Positions 12,960 to 23,660 of a stretch of 64,000 bases of DNA are shown piece after piece. The position numbers were made by a program, and so were the translations under genes. This DNA comes from Tanytarsus gracilentus (Eukaryota; Arthropoda; Insecta; Diptera; Chironomidae). The DNA is taken from positions 927,163 to 991,162 of the forward strand of contig JAXRKN010000025.1 of assembly GCA_038502055.1 (NCBI GenBank), read 5' to 3'. Below the pieces are notes generated by a model. It did not search any database and was not told where the DNA came from. It saw only the letters and a program-made list of their open reading frames with translations. Positions within the stretch are counted from its first letter, which is position 1. Every line of letters begins with the position of its first letter.

Positions 12960-13981
12960 ATGTTCCGTGTAGTGATTCTTCTTGCTTTGGCCACCGTGTC
13001 TTTTGGAAACCGTGAGCTTAATGAGGTTTGGTTTAACAATTGAGTTTTAAACAAATTTTCTAGCACTCTTGCATCGTGATGAGAGGATTGTTGGAGGTGC
13101 TCCAGCCATCGATGGGCAATTTCCTTACCAAGCTTCTCTAAGAGCCTTTCCAGCAATGGTAAAATTTAGAATAACTTTGTTAATACAATTTTTTAAAATA
13201 TTCTTGTTCAGAATCTTTTCTGCGGAGCTTCAATTATTAGTGAATTCTGGACTCTATCAGCAGCTGTAAGTTTTTAAAACTCCAAACTGGAGAACATCCA
13301 AATTTTAAGATATTCTTTATTTTAAAACTTTTTCATGACTATACTGAAAATTTTATTTAGCACTGCACAATCAATCGCACGCCAGCCAACACTCGAATTG
13401 TTGTCGGAACTGTTCTAATCAACGGTGGAGCTAATCCAATATTACGCGAAGTTGCAAGAATTGTGAATCATCCAGAATACAATGCAGCATTGATCGCTCA
13501 AGACGTATGTGTCGTTCGTGTTACAACTCCATTTGTTTGGACCGCTAATGTTCAACCAATTCGTGTTGGAAGTGAATTTATTGGAGGTGGTGTAACCTCC
13601 ATTGTGTCAGGCTGGGGCGGCACTGCAGTCACTGGTGGACCTTTGCCAAACAATCTTCAATGGCTCACAAAACAAACTCTAACAAACGCTGATTGTGCAG
13701 CTCGTATGGGAGCCAATGCTCATTTCGTTCTTGCCAGTAAGATTTGCACTTTTACACAAGCGGGGCAAGGCATTTGTCAAGGAGATTCAGGCAAGAAATT
13801 TTAAATACTTTGATAAAATTAAGATTTAATTATAATTTTTAATAAAGGTGGTCCTCTCACTGCCGGTGGAGCCGTCATTGGTATTGTCAGCTGGAATATC
13901 CCATGTGCTCGTGGATCCCCTGATGGATACGATCGTGTTTCACACTGGTACAACTGGATTAACACTAATGCTGCTGATTAA
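12960..13981 (+). CDS. Chymotrypsin-like serine protease (S1 family), secreted zymogen
   Basis: Five exons join in frame to 254 aa: 12960-13011, 13064-13158, 13212-13265, 13361-13790 and 13848-13981. The start gives a signal peptide (MFRVVILLALATVSFG). A short propeptide ends at Arg25, followed by mature IVGG, so activation needs a trypsin-like cut. The catalytic triad is His68 (in SAAHC, split over exons 3 and 4), Asp115 (AQDVCVVRV) and Ser210 (GDSGGPL). Three conserved disulphide pairs are present (Cys53-69, 179-196, 206-230). The S1 pocket residue six before the catalytic Ser is Gly204, not Asp, which points to chymotrypsin-like rather than trypsin-like cleavage. The SWN in place of the usual SWG is a change in the pocket wall. 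The last intron begins with GC. A role in gut digestion is likely from the family but not proven. The family call is firm. Confidence 0.93.
13791..13847 (+). other. GC-AG intron inside the GDSGG motif
   Basis: The exon ends TCAG and the intron begins GCAAGA and ends AATAAAG. No GT donor nearby preserves GDSGG. Splicing at GC restores codons Gly-Gly-Pro-Leu, so this is a non-canonical but functional-class GC-AG intron of 57 bases. Confidence 0.8.
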
Positions 13982-14001
13982 GTTTTAAAGAGCAAAAATT
14001 T

Positions 14002-14007
14002 AATAAA
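14002..14007 (+). terminator. Polyadenylation signal of the S1 protease gene
   Basis: AATAAA lies 20 bases after the stop codon, with a second copy at 14024-14029. Spacing fits a very short 3' UTR. Confidence 0.6.
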
Positions 14008-14029
14008 ATTTTAATAATGAAAAAATAAA

Positions 14030-14249
14030 AACCACCTTTTTGAGTTTGGGAAATTCCCAAATTTTACAACTTAAATGGTTATTAAGCGTAGACCTTAGCT
14101 AAATACGTCCGCACATAACCTTCTCATTTGGTGTCTTAAATGGTTATTCTTGAAAATTTTGATAAGATAAAAATTATATATCGAATAAAAGAAACCATGA
14201 CAAGCAAAATTAATTTATTTTAGTGATTTTATACTAACAAAATAAATGG
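14030..14249. other. Short spacer
   Basis: It contains the palindrome TTTGGGAAATTCCCAAA near 14046 and two copies of TTAAATGGTTATT, at about 14070 and 14135. Nothing coding is seen. Confidence 0.4.
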
Positions 14250-14558
14250 CTGGATACGGATAAAGACACGCTGAGATTCAACGGTTAAAGTTAAAATTTT
14301 GAATGTGAATTTCCCCTGAGTTGTTTTCATCCTGCTAAAAACGTGAAATTTTATTTATTTATAAAAATTCTAATCATTATTCAAATTAGGGTTTTTATAC
14401 TTGTTATATTTAAGAATTAATTTGTGACTCAATTAAATTTTAATTCGTTAAAAAAGTTCCACAATAGTGGAAATCAATTTTCGTAACGGGTTTTAAATTT
14501 TTTAAATCATCGAGGTAGAACTTTCAAAAAAAAGTCTCGTGTCTTTATCCATATCCAG
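14250..14558. mobile_element. Small inverted-repeat element (MITE-like)
   Basis: The ends are inverted repeats of 21 bases with one mismatch: CTGGATACGGATAAAGACAC at 14250 and its counterpart ending ATATCCAG at 14558. The 309-bp interior is AT-rich and non-coding. The flanks ATAAATGG and GTAAATTG agree at 6 of 8 positions, which may be a decayed 8-bp target duplication, but the superfamily cannot be fixed from this. Confidence 0.6.
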
Positions 14559-16718
14559 GTAAATTGAATTAATAAAGAATGTTCCCCTTCCCAATTTTCA
14601 AAAAATGCAGTGTCAAATTTTTGAAATTTTATTCATTAAAAACAGATCTCAATTTTCAAAAATAGAAAAGAATTCAAAAATTTAATCACACCGTTTGCCT
14701 ACTTATCCATGCTGTCTTCGGAGCTGAAATGGAGTTGTTTTAATAGCTTTGAAAGGATTTTTTAAAAGCTCCTTAATTGCGAATTCGCTTCAGAAATGAA
14801 GCGAGAGAAAAAAAAACTGTTCAATAAATGCATGAAAACGCCATGAATATATTTATTATAAAATTTATATGTTCATGCTCATTGTTTCACTCGCAAACCC
14901 GTTTGCGTTTTTAAATTTTTTTCATGAATTGAATAATATGTATTATAAATTTAAATTTTATGAGAGAGGCAGAGAAAGAAACAGCATCGAAATTTATTGC
15001 TTCGTGCGCACTCTTATATGCCAATTTAGCTTAAATGAATTAAGAGAGCTGTAAAAGTGTCTAATTTCATGACGCCATTTTTAACAATTTTTTTCACTCC
15101 TCTTGCATATATCGCGTAAATTTTCTTTTCTCGTGAGCTCTCGAGTCAAAAAAGCCATTGGCAGTGTATAAAGGTCTCATGTAATAATGTATGCGGAGAC
15201 TTAACACTTTTCCACTAATTTCTTTGCATCTTGCCGCACACTTTTTAACATACACACACGAGAACGAGCGAAGATGTTATGATTAATCTTTATTAGCCTA
15301 TAATGAATTGTTGTTGTGGAGGAGAGAATTTCATCTTCAATATGCGTTTTGAAAATAATGAAAGAGAGACCACCCGGGAAGAGAGAGAGAAAGATGCTTT
15401 ATGGTACTGTTAATTTATGATAATTATTTAATCAGATGATGTTTTGCAGCTTTTTTATCATCACGTGGAATTTTTAAATTGCCGTTTTAATATAACATAA
15501 ATCAAAAGAGAAGAAATTTAAAAATAAATTAATCAAAAATCAAACGAAAGAAAACACGCCTAGAGACAATCTTTTGAGTTCAGCTGATTAGAAAAGAAAA
15601 ATTTAGTTAGCTGAATTAAATGATATTTATCTTTGAATGGATTCGAAATCTAGGAAGATCCTTAATTTAAGTTTTTTTGATCTTGTTTCATAAATACTTA
15701 AATTGTTTTGCAACATTTTAAAACCGAAGAAAAGTACTGTCGTTTACGTCTAAATTTATTTTAATTTTTTTAATCTGATATGTCATTATTTAAAAGTCGT
15801 AAATTATGTTTTATTATTAACCCAAATATATACCCGGAAATTCCACGATTCAAAATTTATTGAATTATCATGATGCATCATCCTAATTAACCGATCGCTT
15901 ACTATGCTCATCATCGCATTAATCTCCTTGAATTGATTGAATAAACATCGAAAAGAAAGGAAAAAAATTCTCAGACAGAACTGTTGTGTGTTTATTTCCA
16001 CAGTTCTGTAATTCTTTTCTTCAGCATATGTTTTTGCAAAGCCGAGGTGTTAAAATTGTTTGCTCTTTATTGTTTCGGCTTCCTTTAATTTTCTACCTGA
16101 ATATTTGCATTTTTAAACCTTGAGAAAAGAGCACACACACACACACACCTCATCTACATATAAAAAAGTTGTAATTACTTCACAGCAATTGTAAATTATA
16201 ATGCTTCTGAAGAATTTATTCTCGTGTTTGATTTGTGCTATTGAAGAAAAAGAGTGAGAGATCGCGCAATAAAGCACCAATAATATTATTCATATACAAT
16301 TAGAGGTGATAAATGGAAATACTCTTTTTTGTTGTGTGTGCACAATCAATTTTCAACCTCATATTTTGAGACTCATTTATATCTTTTCATGTCCAAGATC
16401 GTTAATTTCAATTTATTAACAACAAACTAAAAGAGCCTTTTATCATCGCCCGACGCTAAGCATTTTTTACGTATTTATATTTTGATTTGGTTACGATCAT
16501 TCGATGATTATTAGCTTCATTATGAGAGTTTGTTAATTTTTTCAAACGTTTTAGGGTTGAGTCTTGTAAACTGTTTGTTGAGAAACCAAAAAATGAAGTT
16601 TTGAGATATTTAATCAAAAATACATGAGCAAAAATTATTAAAATTTTTTTTTTAGAAAAATTGAATATTCATTCAGTTTTCATATTTATACATTCAAACT
16701 CATCTTTTATCACCCTAT
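14559..16718. other. Gene-free AT-rich stretch
   Basis: No supported exon. It contains an (AC)n microsatellite at 16132-16148. Short frames at 14869-15054 and 15804-16001 lack any family resemblance or splice context. Confidence 0.5.
16132..16148. repeat. (AC)n microsatellite
   Basis: About eight perfect CA/AC units. Confidence 0.9.
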
Positions 16719-17317
16719 TATTGGCGTGTTCACTAAAATTTTTGGTTATGAACAAAGATAAGACAAGAAGCGTAACTTGCACTAGAAGAATGCTAGAAGT
16801 GATACAACAACGTTTTTAAATAATAAAATTAATTCTAGCTTTTTTGTAAACTTAATATTTTAAAAACTCAATATTTTATTTTAAAAATTTCGTTGAAGTT
16901 TTTTAGAAATTTCAAATTTGTTTCATGAACTGTGTGTATATTTTTATTTAATTATTAAATAACGATAACAAAAGCTTTCATTTGCAAACCCCCTTTAAAT
17001 TCCAGGATCTGAAGAAAACTTAATTAATGAACTATTTTGACTGGTTTTGAACACTAAACTAAATAACTACATACATGCGTGGAAAAACTTACAGGTTTTT
17101 GACTCGACGATGTTACTTAAGTTTGACTGCTTTTTGGCGATTGTGATTCAAAGATTTATTGGCTGGCGACTGAGGATCTTGTATACGTTGACTTGCATTG
17201 ATATAAATCGTTCGTTTTGATCGGCTAGTCAAAATACCGAGCGATCGCATTTTTTTCTATTAATTGATCAATTTCAACCTCTGTTCATAACAAAAAATTT
17301 TAGTGAACAAGCCAATA
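16719..17317. mobile_element. Tc1/mariner-like non-autonomous element with TA target duplication
   Basis: Terminal inverted repeats of 34 bases, with two mismatches, lie at 16721-16754 and 17282-17315. The left copy begins TTGGCGTGTTCACTAAAATT; the right copy has T for G at two places. Both ends abut TA (16719-16720 and 17316-17317), the target duplication of the Tc1/mariner superfamily. The 595-bp element has no transposase-length open frame. The inverted repeats and TA are seen directly; the superfamily call is an inference and other TA-duplicating groups remain possible. Confidence 0.72.
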
Positions 17318-19776
17318 TATAACTGGAAACTAAAAACCGAAAATAAAATATGACATATTTTTATTATGATTGCGAGAGAAATAGATTTGAAAAATTAGCG
17401 AAGAATTTTGTTGATTTGATTGAGAAGAGAGACTCTTGTGTGTGCGGCGCGCTCACCGGAGGTTGATTGAAAGCAAATTTTCACATATTGACAAGAACCG
17501 GCTTTGAGGAGAAAAAGAAACAAAAACTGGAAGCAATGTCTTGTGAACGACCTCATTGAAAATTGACCATACAACCACAATTAATTATCCGTCCACATAC
17601 ATTCCAAATGCGCCTAAGAGAGCAATGGGATATCTTGTGAATCGATTGCTCGATGTCTTAATTATTTTTTCCTTACTCGATCGCGTCGCCAGCGAATTCA
17701 AATGTGGGGCGTTTGAATACATTTATATTATTAAATACTTTTTTGTCGAGTCTCACTAGAAGCAAATCAATAAAAATGTAAATTTAATTTTTTTGAGAGA
17801 AAAAGTTCCCGAAATTTACGGTCATAATTAGATGAGTTTTAATTAGTTTCTATCGACATTTGGTTTTACATTTTCTGCACATTAAATTTGATAATCTTTG
17901 ATCACATCAAGCCCCTTCGTGTGTTTTTATTGGTATGGTGCTGCAGCCGATAATGAATGTGAAATGTTGACAAGAGTTCCGAATGAGATTAATTTTTGGA
18001 GAAATAATTTTAAACAATCCCCCTTTAAATTAAAAAATAAAACTTATTTTATTTTATAACTTTTTGAATAATCGAATATTAACCAACATTTAAAAAGTAA
18101 TAGTTAAAGAATTTTTTCAAAATGTCTCGAAAAAGTAAACAGAACAAAACTGTTCGAGGAAAAATAAAAATTCAAAATAGTGTGTGTTAATTAAAATTCA
18201 GCGCGATTGTTTTGAATTAAAATAAAATTTCTCATTATCATATATTAATTTTTATTGGAGTGTGGGCAGTGGAATAAAAGAGGCAATGTCAGTCAAACAC
18301 CAGCCATCTGTATTCGGCAACAGAAACTAATTGAAAAATCATTCAAATTGATTTATTTGAGTTAATTTCCTGACAATTCGCATTCCACATGAAATCATCG
18401 TGACACAGCTACTGGCTCAATTAAAATCAAATACATTTCCCCATCTCACATGCTCGAATGGCTCGGGAAACGTTTTAAAGCAAAACATGTGTTTTCAATG
18501 CCAAGAACATAAAGATGTTTGTCAACTTTAGAAAAATTTATCACTTTTCGTCGCCGCGTAATAAAGGAACAAAAAGAAAGTCGGGAAAAATTTATTTTTA
18601 ATTATAGCTATTTAATTGTTTGATGCATCTACTAAGTCGCATTTAGGCAAAATATTTCAGCTTGTCACACTTGTCGTCGAGAGCATCATGGAACACTTTA
18701 AAGTAATCGCGAGTGTGATCCGAAAGATTTATTGCATCGATTTGGAGAAGTATGTGGAAGCAAAAGAGCCTTTTAGTGAAGAAATATTTGAGATGTGCTC
18801 GTTGAGTGGGTTTGGTACAATATTTTTAATTTTTATTTGAAATTATGCTTCAAATATACATAAAAATATGTTATTATTTTAAAGTTCATACAAAATTTTC
18901 CGTCACCTATAAACTCGCCCCACGACGAATTTTCAAGTGTTTAAAATACTCAAAATTCTTCCAACTCTCTCTCTCGCACCATATTTCCTTTAGAAATGAC
19001 TTCATAAAATTATTTTCTCGCTCGTTAAAGAGTTTATTTTCCTTTGAGAGTAACAACATTGTCAAATTGACGATGATACATCATAAAGACGTCACAAAGT
19101 GCAAAAGAGGATCATTAAATTTTCTCTTTTCTTCTTACAAAATTGCTGTTATTTATTGGGAGAACTATTTTCAAATTAATTAGTTAACTTTTTCGGAGAA
19201 GGAGAAAATGAGTTTTTGACAGCACCAAATCATTAAACATGACGGCTCAATGAAACACCCACACAAACATGATAAACAAGCATGCTCATTTTGATATTTA
19301 TTGCTTCAATTTTACAGCTTCGAGGGGCTAGAGAATGAAGTTAAATGATCATTAATAAAGAGATATTCGTCGATGGTGCACATAATGTAACATTTCCCCC
19401 ACTATGTATCTCACTTCCTCTTGCTTCTCAGTCGTAATTGTGCGGGTGTTAATTTTACGACTTTTTGGTTAATGGAGATTTGTCTTATCGACACGTGTAA
19501 AATTTAATAGAATGTGGATAAGAAGTTATCATATATAAATTCAATTATCGCAAAATGCTTTTTATTCATTACTTCCCCGATCCTTTCAAGCGATTTAATA
19601 TGAGTGAGATGAAAAATAAATTCGAATAATGCTCGCAACTTTGTATCTCACGACATATTCCGCTTCATGTTGGTATTGCTATTGTTATCGCACAGGGTTG
19701 TTTAGTATAATTATTTGTTGGTATTTTTATATTAAATTTTTTTAACTTGATTTTATAAAAAAGTTCCATGATAATT
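17318..19776. other. Gene-free AT-rich stretch downstream of the S28 peptidase
   Basis: No supported exon. Frames at 18616-18840 and 18845-19183 are open for 74 and 112 codons but show no conserved motifs, no splice structure and AT-driven amino acid content (Phe, Lys, Ile). Confidence 0.45.
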
Positions 19777-21435
19777 TTAGTTAGCGAATTCAACCCATTG
19801 TTTAACAAGTTCAAAAACTTGTTTTTTACTAGCACTCATTTCTGGTGTGTCCCATTCACTCACTGAACTCATATCAGCACAATGTGATTCTCCTGAAAAA
19901 ATATTAATTCATCATTTATCTTGAGTTCATAAAAGACTTAAACCTAAGCTCAGGATTTCAGAAACTTTAAAAACTAATTCCAAAATTTAATTATACCTGG
20001 TAAAATGACTGTTTGTGATTCTTCATTGATATCAAAACTGATTCCAACTGGTCTCCAAGGATCTTAAAATTTATTTAAAACTTTTATTAAAACCACATAA
20101 TTATTATTACCGAATTCTCCTTGTGTTGAATACATTCGAAAAACACTCGGTTTTAAAGCACCATAAACAATATTTTTTCGATTAATACCACCTTGCACAA
20201 AATCACGTGTGAAACTGATTAGAAAAAGAATTAATTTTAAACATCATTAATTAAGATTTCTTACGATTTGTCATATAAATCCATACAAAATTGCAAAAAA
20301 AAATCGGGTGGGATCATTGTACCAAATATAGTGTCAGCAGAAGTTGAAGTTTGAAACCATCCAAATTCAGTACATGATTGATAAAGCCATTGACGCCAAG
20401 AAACATTGGCAACCCAATCTGACCATTCGGTCCCTCTAAAATTGTACAAAAATGTGCTCCAACGGTTGTCAAAACATCGTTGTTTGCTGATTGATTAAGA
20501 AACCATTTAGCGAGTGCTTCTGCGTCTGAACTGGTTTCAATGCTCATCAAATCTCTACAGCTTTTTTCAATTTGTTGACCTTTTCTTGATGCATATTGAA
20601 CAATTCCAGCCCAAGCATTTCCAATTTCACTAAAAATCAACCAAACATCCAATAAATTTGTGGTGTTTAAAGGCGCACAAAGATTCAAAATTCTTTCAAC
20701 TTCATGGTAACTTGAATTAGTCACAAGTTTCTCTAATTCAAGAATAGCATTTTTAATTCTTGCACTGCATTCAGAACCTCCAATTTCATTAATTGCATAA
20801 GATACAATTTCTTTATATTCTTTAAAGTCCAATTTAGTCTTTAGTGGTGCGCTCATTGACCAAGCACCGTCTGCCATGTGAGGATATTTTTGCATGAACC
20901 AAGTTGCAATCGTGCCACTGTAAGAACATCCAGTTAAAATCACTTTTGAGTTTTGAACTTCTGGAATTTTTTTTTTGATAAAAATTATAAAATTTGCAAG
21001 GTCAGCCAGAGCTTGTTCAATGCTTAACCATTCCATGTTGTCTAACTCTAGATTCAAAGTTGGCTTTGAATATCCATAATAACGATGCTCTGTGTAAATC
21101 ATCAGACCACTCAAATTCTTTGCCATATCATACATATGTCCAGTTCGAAGCCAAATGTCAGTGATCGTCCATTCGCCACCGATGAAAATAAAAATTGGTC
21201 CAGCTTCAACCATATGATCTTTATTTAAGAAGTATCTCATGTTGAAAGTTTGATTATCCATTGGATCGAACTGATTTACTCGCATTGGTGCGTATCCATA
21301 ATAAATTATATCTTGAGCTATTGGGGCTGAGATTTGAACTGGAGGTTCTCTATGAAGAAAATTTTCTTTATTATTTCCAAAAAAACCATCGGACCGGAGA
21401 ACTAAAGTCAAAAAAAATATTAAAACTGACTTCAT
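19777..21435 (-). CDS. Serine carboxypeptidase, peptidase family S28 (thymus-specific/PRCP-like), apparent frameshift
   Basis: Four exons on the - strand (20265-21435, 20111-20214, 19997-20062, 19777-19892) join to about 485 aa, normal for S28. The chosen start MKSVLIFFLTLVL gives a signal peptide; an in-frame ATG 51 bases upstream would place residues before it. The nucleophile is Ser171 in GCSYSGT. The Asp is in GEFDPWRPVG, split between exons 2 and 3. The His is in GESHCADM at the start of exon 4. The block WLYQSCTEFGWFQTS is also characteristic of the family. Introns are 48-104 bases with good donors (GTAAGA, GTAATA, GTATAA). One fault is seen: at the A5 run 20448-20452 (+ strand) the frame shifts, and one extra base would restore it. 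That is either a real inactivating change or a base-calling error. S28 enzymes cleave after proline or act as tripeptidyl peptidases in lysosomes or outside the cell. Confidence 0.88.
20448..20452 (-). other. Frameshift site in the S28 peptidase
   Basis: Upstream of this homopolymer the frame reads VGAHFC. Downstream, the conserved sequence YNFRGTEWSDW is in another frame. No intron of plausible length (at least about 45 bases) with usable sites bridges the shift, so it is a single-base change or a sequence error. Confidence 0.75.
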
Positions 21436-21453
21436 TGTTCGAGAGTTTTTAAA

Positions 21454-21459
21454 GACTGA
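21454..21459 (-). promoter_or_regulatory. Putative initiator of the S28 peptidase gene
   Basis: TCAGTC on the - strand matches the arthropod initiator and lies about 22 bases before the chosen ATG. GATA-type motifs (GTTATCAAA, TTGATAAAC) lie within 80 bases upstream. Confidence 0.35.
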
Positions 21460-21489
21460 AAATTTTTTGATAACGATTTTTTCCAAAGT

Positions 21490-22994
21490 TTATCAACAGA
21501 AAACTTTTGAGTGCACTTCAGTCTCTTAAATAAGACTTTGATAACATGAAACTCGAAACAAAAAAATATAAAATTTAAACTGAAAATTTTCAAAACATTT
21601 ATTAAACACTCAAACCTCAATCCCATAAATATTTCTCCAACTCTGTCTTTGATTCGTGATATCATGCGTAAAAAATTAAGAGACAATCTTATGTGATCGC
21701 ATTATAACATTGTAATTAATATAACTCGTTCTCATTCTCTCTTTTCGAATGTAAATGTCGCTCCACATTAAATTATTTTTCTTGCTCTTCCTTTTTTTCA
21801 GCATGTGATAAATTGCGTTCAGTAGCATGAAGACATTTCTCTGCATTAATTATTTTCAGATCATGCCGCAATTTTTTCGTTTGTGTTGAATATCGATATG
21901 CGATGATGAACGAAAAGGGGAGGAAAAATTAGAAATTTAAAAATATCCTAAATTTTAAATATTATTTTTAAAATTTTATTCTAAATGCACTTCGTTCGAT
22001 TCCTCGCTGAATGTCAAACTGTTATTTCGTGGAAAGTTAAGGAACGAAACATAAAAATTCAGAAGGCAGGATAATAAGATATAAAGAGCGTGGTGTAAAT
22101 TTTATAATCTAAGAAAAATGCGGACAAAAAATAATTTTTTGAGACTCCATTCAATTAATCGACACGATGGTGATAAATTTTGTTTCTTCTCTTTTATTAT
22201 TTCGATCCTTTTCGTTTCACATTTCTCTCTTTTTCTTGAATTTAATTTCGAACATTTTTATTGCCATCCGTGGCTTCTGTATATTGTGTGGCTCTTCCAT
22301 CTTATCTAAGTGACATCATCTCTCTTTGACGTTTTATTCTTTCTAGTGAAAGTGAAGTGCTTCATTAAAATAGTTTTGTCTAAAATAAAAATTATTTTTC
22401 TTAATCAATCGAGAAAAACACCATAAAAGGGTTCTTACCAATAAGTTTTAACCGATTTTTATCTCTTTATTTGCTCTCTCCTTTAAAAAAATGTTTTAAT
22501 TAAGTTGACAATTTATTGAAACTAAGGGGCAATAAAATAAAGTGTTGCTGCCGTTAGTTGATGAAAATCAATTAATTAAAACCAACTGTCGGAGTTAATT
22601 AATAAACAGTTTATGAATTGCCTCCAAGAATATTTTACCTTTATCGAAAAAAGTTAAGGTTTGCGGGTTAAGAGAATTTTTATCTTTATGTTCTACGGTC
22701 ACGGTTAAAATCATTAAGACATTGTTGAGATAAACTTTTTAGTATAAAGAAAATCTATCTATACATAAACTCTGTATTCACCAACTTCTTACAAACATTT
22801 TTGAAATTTAAAACATTTATTCGAAGTAAACTAATATTCAAAGCATGTTTTAAGTTTCTTCTGAAAAAATCTCAAGGAAAATCAATTACCTAAAAAAATT
22901 TAATTGGTACCAAATGTTACTAATAATAAAAATTTTTAAACGTTTGTTTAGTATTACTTCAATCAAATTTGACTGCAAAAAATCTTTTAAAACA
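21490..22994. other. Gene-free AT-rich stretch
   Basis: No supported exon or repeat. Open frames at 21432-21686 and 22118-22309 have no family resemblance. Confidence 0.5.
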
Positions 22995-23660
22995 AGATGG
23001 GTCTGCAAACGGCGTTGCCATTTTCAATAGCTCCGCATAGATTAGTACCCTACTCCGTTGAATGGGCATTAGTGGCACTCTTGGTTAATCATGATGGCAT
23101 TCCTCAAAAATCGTCAGTGTCAATCAATTCCTGATGCAATGACGAGTTCAACGACATACATGAAGCCAAAGTTCTGAAAAATGGACATTAGTCGCACTCC
23201 TGGCCGGTCATGATGGACATTTCTCAAAAATCATCAGTTCCATTCGATTCCTGGTCAAATTACGAGTTCAACGATACCCATGAAGCCATATAAGAGAAAA
23301 TTTGTATGAAAAAGGACATTTTTGCACCCACGGACGGTCCTTGGAGGGTCGTACCTCAAAAGAAAATACTTCTTGCACAACTAGAGCCAAAACCCGATCT
23401 TTAGCCACAAACCCGAATCAAATCCGACCAGCCGTTCTTGAGATATGCCGCCCACTAAGATCGTAAGAAAGTAAGAAAGTGAGAAAGTGAGAAAGTAAGA
23501 TGACTTAAATGGCTCTAACTCCTCGTAGGAGCAACCGATTTCAAATCTGTTTTCGCCAGTTTGTAGGGTTTGACTAGGCCTATCATTTGAGTATATGTTT
23601 TGATATTGCAAAATGTAATGTCTTGGCACTAGGGTTCAAAAACTGGTTTTGGAAAAATCC
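22995..23660. repeat. Composite of dispersed repeats, including two units of the TGGCTTCATG satellite
   Basis: Bases about 23060-23330 contain two units, about 120 bases apart, of the same satellite that fills the elements at 54857-55709 and 60686-61708, here on the opposite strand. Shared words include ACGAGTTCAACGATACCCAT and GAAGCCATATAAGAGAAAAT. It is followed by a GC-richer stretch with GCCGTTCTTGAGATATGCCG and a (GAAAGTRA)n run at about 23466-23502. The right end, ATGTCTTGGCACTAGGGTTC (from about 23619), recurs at 49237 at the end of the tandem duplication. This suggests a nest of two repeat families. No terminal inverted repeat or target duplication was found. Confidence 0.65.

Noticed and set aside
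13463..13804. Separate 113-codon gene inside the S1 protease
   Set aside because: It is the main part of exon 4 of the protease read from an internal ATG; splicing joins it to the other exons.
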